Shown: positions 63,601 through 64,000 of the stretch, piece after piece
Layout of the letters: each line of letters begins with the position of its first letter
Numbering within the stretch: the first letter of the stretch is position 1
Origin: Pseudocercospora fijiensis CIRAD86
Taxonomy: Eukaryota; Ascomycota; Dothideomycetes; Mycosphaerellales; Mycosphaerellaceae
DNA length: 64,000 nt
Direction of reading: 5' to 3'
NCBI RefSeq assembly: GCF_000340215.1
Contig: NW_006921549.1
Coordinates: 690,001 to 754,000 of the forward strand
Made by a program: the position numbers and the translations under genes
The notes under the pieces: model-generated
Databases searched by the model: none
The model's input: the letters and a program-made list of their open reading frames with translations, nothing else
Told to the model about the DNA's origin: nothing

Positions 63601-64000
63601 TATAGGACAAATTACGCTCTAACTAGTATACGAATACTAATTCCTTAGCTCGGTATATAAGACTACTTATATAAACGAGTACTTTAAAGAATTTATTAGC
63701 AACTTTTACCCTACTCCGGCACCTAGTATAGACCTACGTAGTAGGCTCTAAGCTATATTCGACCGCGTCTAGGGATACTATAAAGGCCCGCTAGTCTTAG
63801 GACTAACCCTATTACTCTATACGCTACTATAGATACGTATAGTAGTAGAGCGCGACGCCGACCTCCTAGCTACCGACTATATAAATAAGATATTAGGCAA
63901 GCCTACTAATTACGCCGAACCTACCGACGATACCGATCCTACTAGCTACGCTAAGCCTACTAACGACGCCGACGCTAAGGATAGATAGGACTCTATATAA
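60661..64000 (+). pseudogene. Element C ORF3, at least 1,100 codons, unknown function
   Basis: One frame (frame 2, different from Pol) reads through RIP-type stops from about 60,670 to the window end, where TAA at 63,998 may be the true stop or a mutated CAA. The N-terminal third is globular (VGNPIISSDAGTPSDITTIV; RDYVGEFISAKI; ITDCNLL; YAKLFYDLDDIPIYI). The middle is Lys/Asp/Glu-rich (DEPTKVIAKDK, LDIDATXDK), and a second folded-looking region follows (SIVVIVDGE, VIEAILAYVIEPIIVV, AEANVG-like; VGDAFILISKDRLEARIRVI). Then comes an acidic Asp/Asn/Tyr segment, and a C-terminal part (FKEFISNFYPTPAPSIDLRS; GPLVLGLTLLLYTLL) with one hydrophobic stretch. I recognise no family. It occupies the same place as ORF3 of element A. 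Confidence 0.6.

Larger units (their letters stand above)
45618..64000 (+). mobile_element. Element C: giant chromodomain Ty3/gypsy retrotransposon, 5' part, interrupted by element B
   Basis: Starts with a putative LTR (TGTTAT...) and a primer-site-like string shared with element A. It then follows the same plan as A: ORF1, Gag, protease, [element B], reverse transcriptase, RNase H, integrase, chromodomain, ORF3. ORF3 runs to the end of the window, so the 3' LTR is not seen. Excluding B and one TSD, at least 11.8 kb belong to C. All frames are RIP-mutated. Confidence 0.82.

Noticed and set aside
12220..64000. Alternative genetic code with TAG/TAA read as Gln/Trp
   Set aside because: The stops are confined to islands depleted of CpA and TpG, LTR pairs show the C-to-T direction, and genes outside the islands use normal stops. 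RIP explains everything.

Overview
The window looks like nuclear DNA of a filamentous ascomycete, probably a dothideomycete-type genome. The reasons are short GT-AG introns of about 50-70 bp, low-complexity reading frames, chromodomain-bearing Ty3 retrotransposons and above all a very strong repeat-induced point mutation (RIP) signature. The species cannot be named from sequence alone. There is one 100-base assembly gap (36419-36518).

The window alternates between two kinds of DNA. Ordinary gene-type islands lie at about 1-12.2 kb, 29.3-32.0 kb, 35.8-38.1 kb and 42.0-44.5 kb. RIP-saturated islands lie at about 12.2-29.3, 32.0-35.8, 38.1-42.0 and 44.5-64.0 kb. In the RIP islands CpA and TpG are almost absent, CpG stays abundant and base composition stays near 50% GC. 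Because CAG, CAA and TGG became TAG or TAA, nearly every expected Gln and Trp codon is a stop. Protein families can still be read through these stops.

Layout. 1-12.2 kb: a few hypothetical genes, a minisatellite, and decayed fragments including the 3' end of a flavin monooxygenase pseudogene. 12.2-29.3 kb: a PIF/Harbinger-like DNA transposon split by a complete 13,117-bp LTR retrotransposon (element A, 188-bp LTRs, TSD TACCT). 29.3-31.9 kb: low-complexity and tandemly repeated DNA. 31.9-35.8 kb: a 3.9-kb transposon with 25-bp terminal inverted repeats and an rve-type integrase/transposase. 35.8-38.4 kb: assembly gap, a local duplication and one well-formed three-exon gene whose 5' end touches RIP DNA. 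38.4-42.9 kb: RIP-damaged genes, one grading into undamaged sequence. 44.4-44.7 kb: a 149-bp tandem duplication at the border of RIP. 44.7-64 kb: a minus-strand pseudogene cut by a second giant chromovirus (element C, more than 11.8 kb, running off the window), itself cut inside its reverse transcriptase by a complete 6,585-bp Ty3 element (element B, 196-bp LTRs, TSD TAGAT).

Elements A and C share one unusual plan: ORF1, then a Gag-Pol frame (protease, reverse transcriptase, RNase H, integrase, chromodomain), then a very long third reading frame downstream of the chromodomain (about 1,500 codons in A, at least 1,100 in C) in a different frame and without a family I recognise. This is the best candidate in the window for something undescribed. 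No intact transposition gene is present: specific catalytic codons are altered by RIP-type changes. All functions given for RIP-damaged frames are inferred by reading through stop codons.
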